Source: JADGRA01 sp052143535 (lineage in GTDB: Bacteria > Myxococcota > Myxococcia > Myxococcales > Myxococcaceae). From it: a stretch of DNA of 64,000 bases. Below, piece after piece: positions 23,202 to 30,724 of the stretch (the stretch's first letter is position 1; each line of letters begins with the position of its first letter). The position numbers and the translations under genes are program-made. Location of the stretch: contig JBKQSS010000080.1 in NCBI GenBank assembly GCA_052143535.1, positions 1-64,000 on the forward strand. The letters run 5' to 3'. The notes beneath the pieces were generated by a model. That model was not told where the DNA came from and did not search any database. It worked only from the letters and a program-made list of their open reading frames with translations.

Positions 23202-25166
23202 ATGTCGGTGGAAGGCCTCCTTGGGCCGCGCGGACGGCTCTCCCAGGTGCTGCCCGGCTGGGAGCACCGTCCCGAGCAGCTCACCCTGGCCCGCGAAGTC
23301 GAGCGCGCCTTCGCCGAGCACCGCGCGCTGGTGGCCGAAGCCGGCACCGGCACCGGCAAGACGCTTGCCTACCTCGTCCCGGCGGCGCTCAGCGGCCGCA
23401 AAGTCGTCATCTCCACCGCCACCAAGACGCTGCAGGACCAGCTCTTCCACAAGGACTTGCCCTTGTTGCAAAAGGGGCTTGGCCTCAACATCCGCGCCAC
23501 CCTGGTGAAGGGGCGGGCCAACTACCTGTGCTTGCACCGGCTGGAGCGCATCGAGCGCGAGCCTTCGCTGCTGGGCCCGGGAGCCGAGGAGGCCTGGGCC
23601 CAAGTCTCCGCCTGGGCTGGGCGCACCGAAACCGGGGACCGGGCCGAGTTGGCCCTGCCCGATGACTTTGCCGGCTGGCCCCGGCTCTCCACCACCCGGG
23701 AGACGTGTCTCGGCGCGCGATGCCCTCTGCACGAGGCCTGCTTCGTCACCCGGCTGCGCGCGCGTGCCGAGGTCTCGGACATCATCGTCGTCAACCACGC
23801 CCTTTTTTTCGCGGACCTGGCCCTGCGCACCTCCCGGGGCAGCGGAGAAGGCGTCCTGCCCCGCTATGACGCCGTCATCTTCGACGAAGCCCATGCGCTG
23901 GAGGACGCCGCCACGGAATTTTTCGGCGTCGCGGTGAGTAGCTTCCGTTTCGAGGACCTCGCCCGCGACGCCCAGGTGGCGCTCGAGCCAACGGACGAGC
24001 GTTCCGGAATGCTGGCGGCTCTGGCGTTGAAAGTCCGAGCGCAGGCGGAGTCCCTCTTCAGCAGCGCGCCGCGGGCCTTGGGCCTGCAAACGGAGTCGGC
24101 CATTCGCCTGACGCCGGGGCTGTTGCGGCCCTTGGGCGGCCAAGTGGAGGGCGTTTTGGAGGGGCTGGCCGCGCTCGGCGCCTTTGCCGCCGGGGCCGAG
24201 GAGCCGGAGGTGCAGGCGCTCGGCCGGCGCAGCAACGAGCTCTCCTCGGAGTTGGACTTCGTGCGCCGGGCGGAGTCCCAGGACCACGTCTACTGGGCAG
24301 AAGGCCGGGGCCGAGGGGTGGCCCTCCGGGCGGCACCCATCTCGGTGGCCGAGGCGCTGCGAGAGAAGCTGTATGGCGCGGTGGACACCCTCGTCTTCAC
24401 CTCGGCCACCCTGCGAGCCGGCAACTCCTTCGGCTATTTCTGTCGTCGGCTGGGGCTTTTGGACGAGGCGGGAGAGCCGGTGCACTCCCTCACCCAGCTG
24501 GCCGTGCCGTCCTCCTTTGACTACTCCCGTCAGGCGGCCCTCTACCTGCCGACGCACCTCAGCGAGCCGAATGAGCCGGGCTTCGTCCATTCGGTGGCCG
24601 CCGAAGTCCTCTCCCTCACCGAGCTCACCGGCGGGCGGGCCTTCGTCCTCTTCACCTCCTTGCGCAACATGGACGCGGTGCATGCGCTGCTTCAGCACCG
24701 GTTACCCTGGCCGGTGCTGAAGCAAGGCGAGGCGCCGAAACACGCGCTGTTGGAGGCCTTTCGCGCCGCACCGTCCGTCCTCTTCGCCACCAGCAGCTTT
24801 TGGGAGGGAGTGGACGTCCCGGGCGAGGCGCTCTCCCTGGTGGTGATGGACAAACTGCCGTTTGCTTCCCCTGGCCATCCCCTCACCGCGGCCCGAATTG
24901 AGCAGCTGCAGGCCCAAGGCGAGGAGCCCTTCTCGGCCTACCAGCTGCCCGAGGCGGCGCTCGCCTTGCGACAGGGCTTTGGCCGCCTCATTCGCAGCCG
25001 GGCGGACCGGGGCATTGTCGCCCTCTTGGACGTCCGCGTCTCGCGGCGCGCCTACGGACGGCTGTTGGTGCAGTCGCTGCCGCCGGCACGGCGCTTCCGC
25101 CAGCTGGCACCGCTGGCCGAGTGGTTTTCGGCCAGCGCCCCCGTTGCCGCGGTGCACGCGGAGTAA
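23202..25166 (+). CDS. ATP-dependent DNA helicase, DinG/XPD superfamily
   Basis: A 654-residue superfamily 2 helicase related to DinG, YoaA and eukaryotic XPD, which unwinds DNA 5' to 3' using an iron-sulfur cluster. Walker A is GTGTGKT at 48-54. Four cysteines consistent with the cluster are seen in NYLCLHRLE and ETCLGARCPLHEACF. The DEAH box is FDEAHALEDA. Late motifs include FVLFTSLRNMDAV, ATSSFWEGVDVPG and RQGFGRLIRSRADRG. It has no N-terminal exonuclease domain as in some DinG proteins. The ATG at 23202 is chosen because it falls two nt after the previous stop. It likely acts in DNA repair or R-loop removal; the specific pathway cannot be told. Confidence 0.93.
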   Translation: MSVEGLLGPRGRLSQVLPGWEHRPEQLTLAREVERAFAEHRALVAEAGTGTGKTLAYLVPAALSGRKVVISTATKTLQDQLFHKDLPLLQKGLGLNIRATLVKGRANYLCLHRLERIEREPSLLGPGAEEAWAQVSAWAGRTETGDRAELALPDDFAGWPRLSTTRETCLGARCPLHEACFVTRLRARAEVSDIIVVNHALFFADLALRTSRGSGEGVLPRYDAVIFDEAHALEDAATEFFGVAVSSFRFEDLARDAQVALEPTDERSGMLAALALKVRAQAESLFSSAPRALGLQTESAIRLTPGLLRPLGGQVEGVLEGLAALGAFAAGAEEPEVQALGRRSNELSSELDFVRRAESQDHVYWAEGRGRGVALRAAPISVAEALREKLYGAVDTLVFTSATLRAGNSFGYFCRRLGLLDEAGEPVHSLTQLAVPSSFDYSRQAALYLPTHLSEPNEPGFVHSVAAEVLSLTELTGGRAFVLFTSLRNMDAVHALLQHRLPWPVLKQGEAPKHALLEAFRAAPSVLFATSSFWEGVDVPGEALSLVVMDKLPFASPGHPLTAARIEQLQAQGEEPFSAYQLPEAALALRQGFGRLIRSRADRGIVALLDVRVSRRAYGRLLVQSLPPARRFRQLAPLAEWFSASAPVAAVHAE

Positions 25167-25188
25167 GACACTGGGCGCTGTCCGCCCT

Positions 25189-25737
25189 CTAAAGGCGCCT
25201 CGTCACCGCGCAGCCAGTGCCCAGCGCGAGCTCGAGCGCCGTCCGCACCAGGGCGCTGTCCCCACGCAAGAAGCGGACGGCCGCCGCCAGGGGGCTGCTT
25301 TGCTGACACCGTGGGGCGGCGGGGGACTCGAGGTGGCGGCCCTCCACCCACGTCCAGACGCGCGCCCCTTCCAGACCGAAGCCGTTGGCGTGGCGCTGCA
25401 GCAGGCCCTTCAGCCGCGCTGCGGCTTCTTCCGGTGCAGCGCTGGGAGCGAGGTACACCGCAGCCACGCCGGTGGCGGCGGTCGCCTCGGCGAGGAGACG
25501 CAACGGCCTCGGGCGGGGTGTCTGGGCGTCCGCGGCGAAGATGACCAGAGTCCGGACGCTGCGCGCGCCGTCCGGCCAATACAGGGTGAAGGGCACGCTG
25601 CCTTGGGAGGTGCTGAGCAGGCCGGAGTCTTCCACCGCGCTCCGGGGGGCCGAATGCGCAGAGAAGCTGCGGCTGAGAGTCGGCAGGCCGAAGGCCAGTG
25701 CAGAGGCGAGGAGGGGGAGCAGAAACACGCGACGCAT
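25189..25737 (-). CDS. Exported protein of unknown function
   Basis: An unrecognised 182-residue protein with a clear signal peptide (RRVFLLPLLASALAFGL). The mature part is mixed alpha/beta, with a hydrophobic strand (RTLVIFAADAQ) followed by Arg/Pro-rich loops, then VAAVYLAPSAAPEEAAARL and a Trp-containing segment (ARVWTWVEGRHLE). Two cysteines (CQQ and GCAV) near the C-terminus could form a disulfide. The ATG at 25737 has an AGGAGG site nine nt upstream. It is convergent with the helicase gene (22-bp gap) and lies downstream of the two-component genes on the same strand, 164 bp away. Nothing more specific can be said. Confidence 0.6.
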   Translation of the reverse strand: MRRVFLLPLLASALAFGLPTLSRSFSAHSAPRSAVEDSGLLSTSQGSVPFTLYWPDGARSVRTLVIFAADAQTPRPRPLRLLAEATAATGVAAVYLAPSAAPEEAAARLKGLLQRHANGFGLEGARVWTWVEGRHLESPAAPRCQQSSPLAAAVRFLRGDSALVRTALELALGTGCAVTRRL

Positions 25738-25844
25738 GGGGAGAAACCTCCTTCAGGCTACGGCCCGGAGGAGTCTTCACCGTCTGTGAGGCCTCGGCAC
25801 GGGGGAAGCAGCCGGAATGCCTGGTGGTGCAGGGAATGGCGGAG

Positions 25845-25875
25845 CCGGAGCTCCGGAGCCCGCTTGGGGGGGCTC
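25845..25875 (-). terminator. Candidate terminator/palindrome downstream of the LytTR operon
   Basis: A perfect 12-bp palindrome (CCGGAGCTCCGG, 25845-25856) directly abuts a 6-bp stem pairing 25856-25861 with 25870-25875. It lies 27-57 bp beyond the end of the response-regulator gene on the minus strand. Position suggests a terminator, but no U-run follows. Weak call. Confidence 0.3.
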
Positions 25876-25901
25876 GCGGGGCTGCTTGGGGTCCTCAGAG
25901 C

Positions 25902-26645
25902 CTAAGCCAGCCGGCGCAGGTGGGCCTGGTGGCTCCGGGCCACCGGGATGGTGACGCCGCTTAACAGCACCGCCAACAGGCCGCCGGAGCCTTCCCGGCG
26001 GAGCTCGCGCAGGCAGCGGATGTTGACGATGGCTTTGCGGTGAATGCGCACAAACCGGCGAGCGTCGAGCCGAGCCTCCAGGGCCGCCATCGACTCGCGG
26101 TGAAGGTAAGTGTGCGGCCCGACGTGCAATTGGACGTAGTAGTCAGCGGCTTCAATCCACTCAATCTCGTCGGCGTCGAGAAATGTCACCCGCCCGCGGT
26201 CCCGCACCACCACCCGGGTGCGCTCGAGCGCCTGCACTCCCTGAAGCATGCGCTCGCCAATTTCTGCAGCAGCCGAGCGTCGGAGCTCCTCCTTGGCCCG
26301 CTTCAGTGCCTGTCCGAAGCGCTCGTCGTCGAAGGGCTTGAGCACATAGTCGAGGGCGTGGACGGCAAAGGCCTGTAGTGCATGCGCGTCGTAGGCCGTC
26401 ACGAAGACCACCAGTGGAAGCGGAGGCTGGGCGCGACTCAGCACCTCGAAGCCGTCGCCGCCGGGCATTTGGACGTCGAGGAAGACGAGCTGTGGCCTGG
26501 CCCGGTCCAAGACTTCCAGCGCCTCGCTTGCGTTTCCCGCCTCGCCGACGACTGTCACCTCGGGGTCTCGGCCGAGGAGGAGCCGGACGCCCTCCCGGGC
26601 CAGCGGCTCGTCGTCCACCACCGCCGCGCGGATGGGCTCAGGCAT
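25902..26645 (-). CDS. LytTR-family response regulator
   Basis: A 247-residue two-component regulator. The receiver domain spans about 5-120 with acidic pocket VDDE at 10-13, phosphoacceptor Asp57 (VFLDVQMPG) and the Lys in YVLKPF. It is followed by a LytTR DNA-binding domain (about 140-245; IEWIEAADYYVQLHV, ARRFVRIHRKAIVNI). LytTR proteins bind repeated direct sites and often control exported or cell-wall functions. The gene overlaps the upstream sensor kinase gene by 8 nt, so the pair is translationally coupled and almost certainly a cognate system. Targets are unknown; the exported-protein gene just downstream is a reasonable first candidate. Confidence 0.95.
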   Translation of the reverse strand: MPEPIRAAVVDDEPLAREGVRLLLGRDPEVTVVGEAGNASEALEVLDRARPQLVFLDVQMPGGDGFEVLSRAQPPLPLVVFVTAYDAHALQAFAVHALDYVLKPFDDERFGQALKRAKEELRRSAAAEIGERMLQGVQALERTRVVVRDRGRVTFLDADEIEWIEAADYYVQLHVGPHTYLHRESMAALEARLDARRFVRIHRKAIVNIRCLRELRREGSGGLLAVLLSGVTIPVARSHQAHLRRLA

Positions 26646-27735
26646 CGGCCAGCGGCTCCTGGTGGAAGGGGATGCTCACCACGGCCAGCGTCCCCCCGTC
26701 GGGATGGTTCTCGAGGGTGAAGCGGTGCCTGTCGGGGTACAGGACGGCCAGACGAGCGCGGACGTTTTGGAGCCCCATTCCGCCTCGGCGCTCCGAGGGC
26801 GCCGGCAAGCCGACACCGGTGTCCCGGACGGAAAGCACCAACGTCATCCCGGAGCGCTCGGCACCAATCTCCAACAGGCCGCCCTGGTTGCGGGGAGAAA
26901 GCCCATGGCGGACGGCGTTCTCGGCGAGGGGTTGAAGCACCAACGAAGGGACGCGCGCGTCGAGCGCTTCGGGGGAGATGCGCATCCGTACCTGGAGGCG
27001 GTCCGAGAAACGGATTTGCTGCAAGGCCAGGTAGCGCTCGAGGAAGTCGAGCTCGTCGCGCAACGGGACTTCCGCCTTCCCGCCGCTGGCCAGGGCCAAC
27101 CGCAACAAGTCGCTGAGGCCGGCCAGCATTCGGACCACGCCGTCGGTCTCGCCCTTCCGCGCCATCATCGAGATGGCGTTCAGCGTGTTGAAGAGAAAGT
27201 GTGGTTGCAGCTGCACCCTGAGTGCATCGAGCTGGGCCCGAGCCAGCTGGGCCTCCAGCCGAGAGGCAGTCATCTCTTGGGCGCGCAGGCGGCGGCGAGC
27301 CTCGAGTCCGTAAATGACGCCGCAGGCCCCGCTGTAGGCAAGCAAGTCCACCAGCAACGAGTGCCGCATCATTTGTAAGAAGAGCCCGAGGAAGCCGAGG
27401 GCGCGCATGCTGGGCCAGGGTGCCCAAGGGCCGAGCGCCCCCTGCAGCAACTCGTTGCCCACCCAGCCTGCGGAAAAGGTGAGCGCGTGGACGAGAAACC
27501 AGCTCGCCCTCCCGGCATTCTCCAGCGGAGCCCAGCGCCGCAGAATGCGGCGAATGGCCGGCGTGTAGAAGGCCCACACCAGCCAGGGGAGGACGAAAAA
27601 GGCCAGCTGCCTCACGCCGGTGGGGACCGAACCCTCCGGGGAGTAAAACAGGTTGGAAAAGCTGATGAGCCCCGGCAGGAACCCGAGGGCGAAGAGCCCG
27701 ACTGCGCGCACTGCGCCGCGTTTGAGAATACCCAC
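26638..27735 (-). CDS. LytS/YehU-type sensor histidine kinase
   Basis: A 365-residue membrane kinase. The N-terminal ~145 residues form about four transmembrane helices (for example RQLAFFVLPWLVWAF and the segment near FLGLFLQMM), without a large outer domain. A short coiled linker leads to the phosphoacceptor His179 in LQPHFLFNTLNA, the signature of the LytS/His_kinase group. The ATPase domain follows with PLAENAVRHGL and GVGLPAPSERRGGMGLQN. The start is GTG at 27735 with GAGGG six nt upstream. The response-regulator gene overlaps its end by 8 nt. The signal may be sensed within the membrane, as no ligand domain is visible. Confidence 0.93.
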   Translation of the reverse strand: MGILKRGAVRAVGLFALGFLPGLISFSNLFYSPEGSVPTGVRQLAFFVLPWLVWAFYTPAIRRILRRWAPLENAGRASWFLVHALTFSAGWVGNELLQGALGPWAPWPSMRALGFLGLFLQMMRHSLLVDLLAYSGACGVIYGLEARRRLRAQEMTASRLEAQLARAQLDALRVQLQPHFLFNTLNAISMMARKGETDGVVRMLAGLSDLLRLALASGGKAEVPLRDELDFLERYLALQQIRFSDRLQVRMRISPEALDARVPSLVLQPLAENAVRHGLSPRNQGGLLEIGAERSGMTLVLSVRDTGVGLPAPSERRGGMGLQNVRARLAVLYPDRHRFTLENHPDGGTLAVVSIPFHQEPLADA

Positions 27736-27812
27736 CTCAACCCTCGAGGGTATGGCAGCGCGAACGCGGCCAGGACCACCGCTGCAGCGGACGGGGCCGG
27801 GGCTGCAGCGAG

Positions 27813-28334
27813 CTACAGCTCGCGAGACATGAGTAGGCGCAGCTTTCCGGACTTCTTGGAGACGACCGTGGCCACTGTGGTGAAACCCATCGAGCGGTAA
27901 AAGTTGACCGCTGGCGCATTGGCCGGGTCGACGCGCAGGGCCAGCGTCCGACGGTACATGTCCTTCGACACCTGGATGGCATGCTTGAGCAGCGAGGTGC
28001 CGATGCCCATTTTGCGCAGCTCGAGTTTGACGACAATGTTGCGCAGGTAGGCCGCCCCGGGAACCGGGCCGTCCCGCTCTACCGTGACGTAGCCCACAAT
28101 CTGCCCGCGCAAGCGCACCACCTGGACGAAGGGCCGAAGAGGCGTCAGCGCCTCCAGCGACTTCTCCAGCGTCTCGCTCCGGTAGCCCGCCCGCAGCATG
28201 CCCACCAAGGGGAGCTCGTCGTCTCCGAGCGGTCCATACTTGAGGAGTGGCGTCAGGTCGGTAGGCAGGCTGCCGTCATCGACCACCGGCATGGCGCTTG
28301 GTTCCGAGGGAGTCTCCACCCGCTTCATGGTCAT
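27813..28334 (-). CDS. GNAT-family N-acetyltransferase
   Basis: A 173-residue acetyltransferase of the GNAT fold. The acetyl-CoA-binding segment is ELRKMGIGTSLLKHAI, preceded by AYLRNIVVK and followed by the motif B region NAPAVNFYRSMGF, which is the usual order. About 60 N-terminal residues before the core (DLTPLLKYGPLGDDELPLV) are less conserved. No substrate can be assigned; GNATs of this size modify small molecules or proteins. Start choice: ATG at 28334 with GGAGG about 10 nt upstream, or ATG at 28328. It lies 77 bp upstream of the sensor kinase gene on the same strand and is divergent from the GTPase gene. Confidence 0.85.
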   Translation of the reverse strand: MTMKRVETPSEPSAMPVVDDGSLPTDLTPLLKYGPLGDDELPLVGMLRAGYRSETLEKSLEALTPLRPFVQVVRLRGQIVGYVTVERDGPVPGAAYLRNIVVKLELRKMGIGTSLLKHAIQVSKDMYRRTLALRVDPANAPAVNFYRSMGFTTVATVVSKKSGKLRLLMSREL

Positions 28335-28396
28335 CGTTCGTGGTCCTCCTCGGCTCGCCTGGTGGATCCTAACCGTTCAGCGACTTCCCGGTCACC

Positions 28397-28418
28397 TCTT
28401 CTGAGAAGACCCGGGTCT
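28397..28418. promoter_or_regulatory. Two overlapping palindromes in the GNAT/GTPase divergent gap
   Basis: TCTTCT-G-AGAAGA (28397-28409) and the perfect 12-bp palindrome AGACCCGGGTCT (28407-28418) overlap by three bases. They lie in the 201-bp divergent gap, 63 bp from the GNAT start and 118 bp from the GTG chosen for the GTPase. Overlapping symmetric sites in a divergent promoter region are a common operator layout. No regulator is known. Confidence 0.3.
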
Positions 28419-28535
28419 ACCCACTTGTAGGACGGCTGGATCCTGGGGTCTCGGTGGCTTTCTCGGTAATATGTGGTGAGACTTCTCGCACTCGTAACCC
28501 TCGCTTGGGCCTTCCTCGCCCACTGCTCCCCGTCC

Positions 28536-29240
28536 GTGCAACTCAACCACGCCCAGCGGGAACTCACCGTCAAGGTGGTCTATTACGGCCCGGGACTTTC
28601 CGGGAAGACCACCAATCTGCAGCTGATCCACGCCCGGACCCAGACCGAGGGGCGGGGAAAGCTGCTCACCGTCGAGACCCACGACGACCGCACGCTGTTT
28701 TTCGACCTTTTGCCCGTCTTCTTCCAGACCAAGGGCGGCTACACGGTGAAGGTCAAGCTCTTCACCGTGCCTGGCCAGGTCATCCACAACGCCACCCGGC
28801 GGGTGGTGTTGCAGAACGCCGACGCGGTGGCCTTCATCGCCGACAGTCGCCGCAGCGCCAACGCCGACAACAATGCCTATTGGGCCAACCTGCACGAGAA
28901 CATGCGGGAAAACGGCCTGGACGCGGCCCAGGTGCCGATCGTCATCCAGTTCAATAAGCGTGACCTGCCGGACACCAAGACCGACGAGGAACTGGAAGAG
29001 ACGCGGGTCCGTGGCCGGGAGCCGGTGATTGGAGCCGTGGCCATCCGCGGAGAGGGCGTCTTGGAGACGCTCTTTGCGGTCATCCAACTGGCCTACCGGA
29101 AGATGGACGAGCAAGCGGGGTTGGCCCGCAACCTCGGTTTGAGTGAGGGCGGCTTTCTGGCCCAGGTCTTCGACCGCATCGACTCGACCGGCACCCAGGT
29201 GGCCGGCTGGCTCGAGCAGCTGCAGAAGGACGAGGTATGA
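28536..29240 (+). CDS. MglA-like Ras-family GTPase
   Basis: A 234-residue small GTPase close in sequence style to Myxococcus MglA, the polarity and motility switch. It shows G1 GPGLSGKT, THDDRTLFFDLLP in the switch region, G3 TVPGQ and G4 NKRDLPD, matching MglA motif by motif. It is about 40 residues longer than MglA (195), with a C-terminal extension (KMDEQAGLARNLGLSEGG onward). The GTG at 28536 aligns with the MglA N-terminus (LNHAQREL). A longer reading from GTG 28473 would add a lipoprotein-like leader ending LAHC, which I think is chance. The stop overlaps the start of the PocR kinase gene (ATGA), so the two are coupled. No MglB/roadblock partner is adjacent. Confidence 0.9.
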   Translation: MQLNHAQRELTVKVVYYGPGLSGKTTNLQLIHARTQTEGRGKLLTVETHDDRTLFFDLLPVFFQTKGGYTVKVKLFTVPGQVIHNATRRVVLQNADAVAFIADSRRSANADNNAYWANLHENMRENGLDAAQVPIVIQFNKRDLPDTKTDEELEETRVRGREPVIGAVAIRGEGVLETLFAVIQLAYRKMDEQAGLARNLGLSEGGFLAQVFDRIDSTGTQVAGWLEQLQKDEV

Positions 29241-30724
29241 GCGCCGAAGCGCCTCCTCGTCCGCCCGAGTCGGTGCTCCAGCGCCGGCTGGCCCTGGGGG
29301 ACCTGCTCGACCTGCAGACGTTTGGAGAGCTGGCGAAGGGTTTTGCCGAGCTCTACAAGGTCGGCGTCAAAGTCTTCGACGAGAAGGGAAACCGGCTGGC
29401 CGACATCAAAGTCGGCAACGGCGACTTCTGCGGCTACGTCTTCTCCTTTTCCGAGGGCCGACGCTGCTGCACGGCCACCGTGGCCCGGGTGAAGGAAGGC
29501 CCGGTGGGGCCGGTGCAGAACGCCCGCGCCTCGCAGGTCCCGCCGGGCATCCCCCTGCGGGGGATGGTCACCGTGCCCTGCTTCACCGGGCTCAGGTACC
29601 TGGTGCTTCCCATCCTCTGGGAAGGCGATGCGCTGGGCCGAGTGGTTTTCGGCCCCTTCACCCCCGAGGACCTGGGGGACTTGCCGGCGAGCCTCACCGA
29701 CCTCACCCCGGGCATCGACCTGGCCCTGGCGCAGGGGCACCTGGCCAAAATTCGCCGGGCCCCGGAGCAGACGGTGGCCAAGGTGATGCTGCATTTCTCG
29801 CAGCTGCTCGAGGCCCTGGTGGCGGCCGGGCAAAAAACCTACCTCACCAGCCAGGTGCACATCGAAGCCACGCTGGAGAGCAACCGCGACCTCGAGGGAC
29901 AAAACCGAAAGCTCGAGGCGCTCAACGTTCGGCTCAAGGAGATGGACCGGCTCAAGTCCAGCTTTCTAGCCACGGTGAGCCATGAGCTGCGCACGCCGCT
30001 CACCTCCATCATCGGCTACTCGGAGATGCTGTCCGAGGGCTTGGTCGGCCCGCTCAACCCCGAACAGACGGACTACGTCCGTACCATCATGGACAAGGGC
30101 GACACGCTCTTGAAGCTCATCTCCTCCATTCTGGACATCAGCCAGATTGAGGCCGGGAAGGTACGGCTCACCTTTGACGGGGTGCTGGTCTCGGACGTCG
30201 TCACCTCGGCTTTGTCCAGCGTCAAGCCGCAAGCGCAGAAGAAGGGGCTGATGGTCGACACCAAGCTGCCGCCCCGGGCAGTGGAGGCACGGGCGGACCG
30301 CGAGAAGCTGCGCCAGGTGGTGGTCAACCTGCTTTCCAACGCGGTGAAATTCACCCCCAAAGGCGGATGGGTGCAGGTGGTCCTCACCGACGTCCAGTCC
30401 CAGGCGGAGCTCGGCGGGACGCCCGGGTACCGGATTGTGGTGCAGGACTCCGGGGTGGGCATCCCCTCGGACCAGCAGGACAAAGTCTTCCAAAGCTTCT
30501 ACCAGGTGGACAACAGCTCGACGCGGGAATTTGGTGGCGCCGGCCTCGGCCTGGCGATTGTCAAAAGCTACGTCGAGGGCCACAGCGGCGTGGTGAAGGT
30601 GACGAGCGAGGTGGGGCGGGGCTCCCGCTTCGAGGTGGTGCTGCCGGCCAAGCCGCCGGCGCCTGGCTCCGTCATCCCGCCCCCGGCCTCCGACGGAGGC
30701 GCGCCGGCGCAGGACCGCTTCTGA
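29237..30724 (+). CDS. Soluble sensor histidine kinase with PocR domain
   Basis: A 495-residue kinase with no transmembrane segment. Residues about 22-190 form a PocR-type ligand domain with Cys65, Cys77, Cys78 and Cys115 (FCGYVFSFSEGRRCC, VPCFTGLRYLVLPI), a family thought to bind small hydrocarbon ligands. A coiled linker leads to the HisKA domain with His249 in TVSHELRTPL and the HATPase domain (NLLSNAVKFTPKGG, DSGVGIP, GAGLGLAIVKSY). A Pro-rich tail ends the protein. The start overlaps the GTPase stop by 4 nt and its own stop overlaps the thiL start. No response regulator is adjacent, so it is an orphan kinase joined to a GTPase, suggesting the two work together. Confidence 0.93.
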   Translation: MSAEAPPRPPESVLQRRLALGDLLDLQTFGELAKGFAELYKVGVKVFDEKGNRLADIKVGNGDFCGYVFSFSEGRRCCTATVARVKEGPVGPVQNARASQVPPGIPLRGMVTVPCFTGLRYLVLPILWEGDALGRVVFGPFTPEDLGDLPASLTDLTPGIDLALAQGHLAKIRRAPEQTVAKVMLHFSQLLEALVAAGQKTYLTSQVHIEATLESNRDLEGQNRKLEALNVRLKEMDRLKSSFLATVSHELRTPLTSIIGYSEMLSEGLVGPLNPEQTDYVRTIMDKGDTLLKLISSILDISQIEAGKVRLTFDGVLVSDVVTSALSSVKPQAQKKGLMVDTKLPPRAVEARADREKLRQVVVNLLSNAVKFTPKGGWVQVVLTDVQSQAELGGTPGYRIVVQDSGVGIPSDQQDKVFQSFYQVDNSSTREFGGAGLGLAIVKSYVEGHSGVVKVTSEVGRGSRFEVVLPAKPPAPGSVIPPPASDGGAPAQDRF

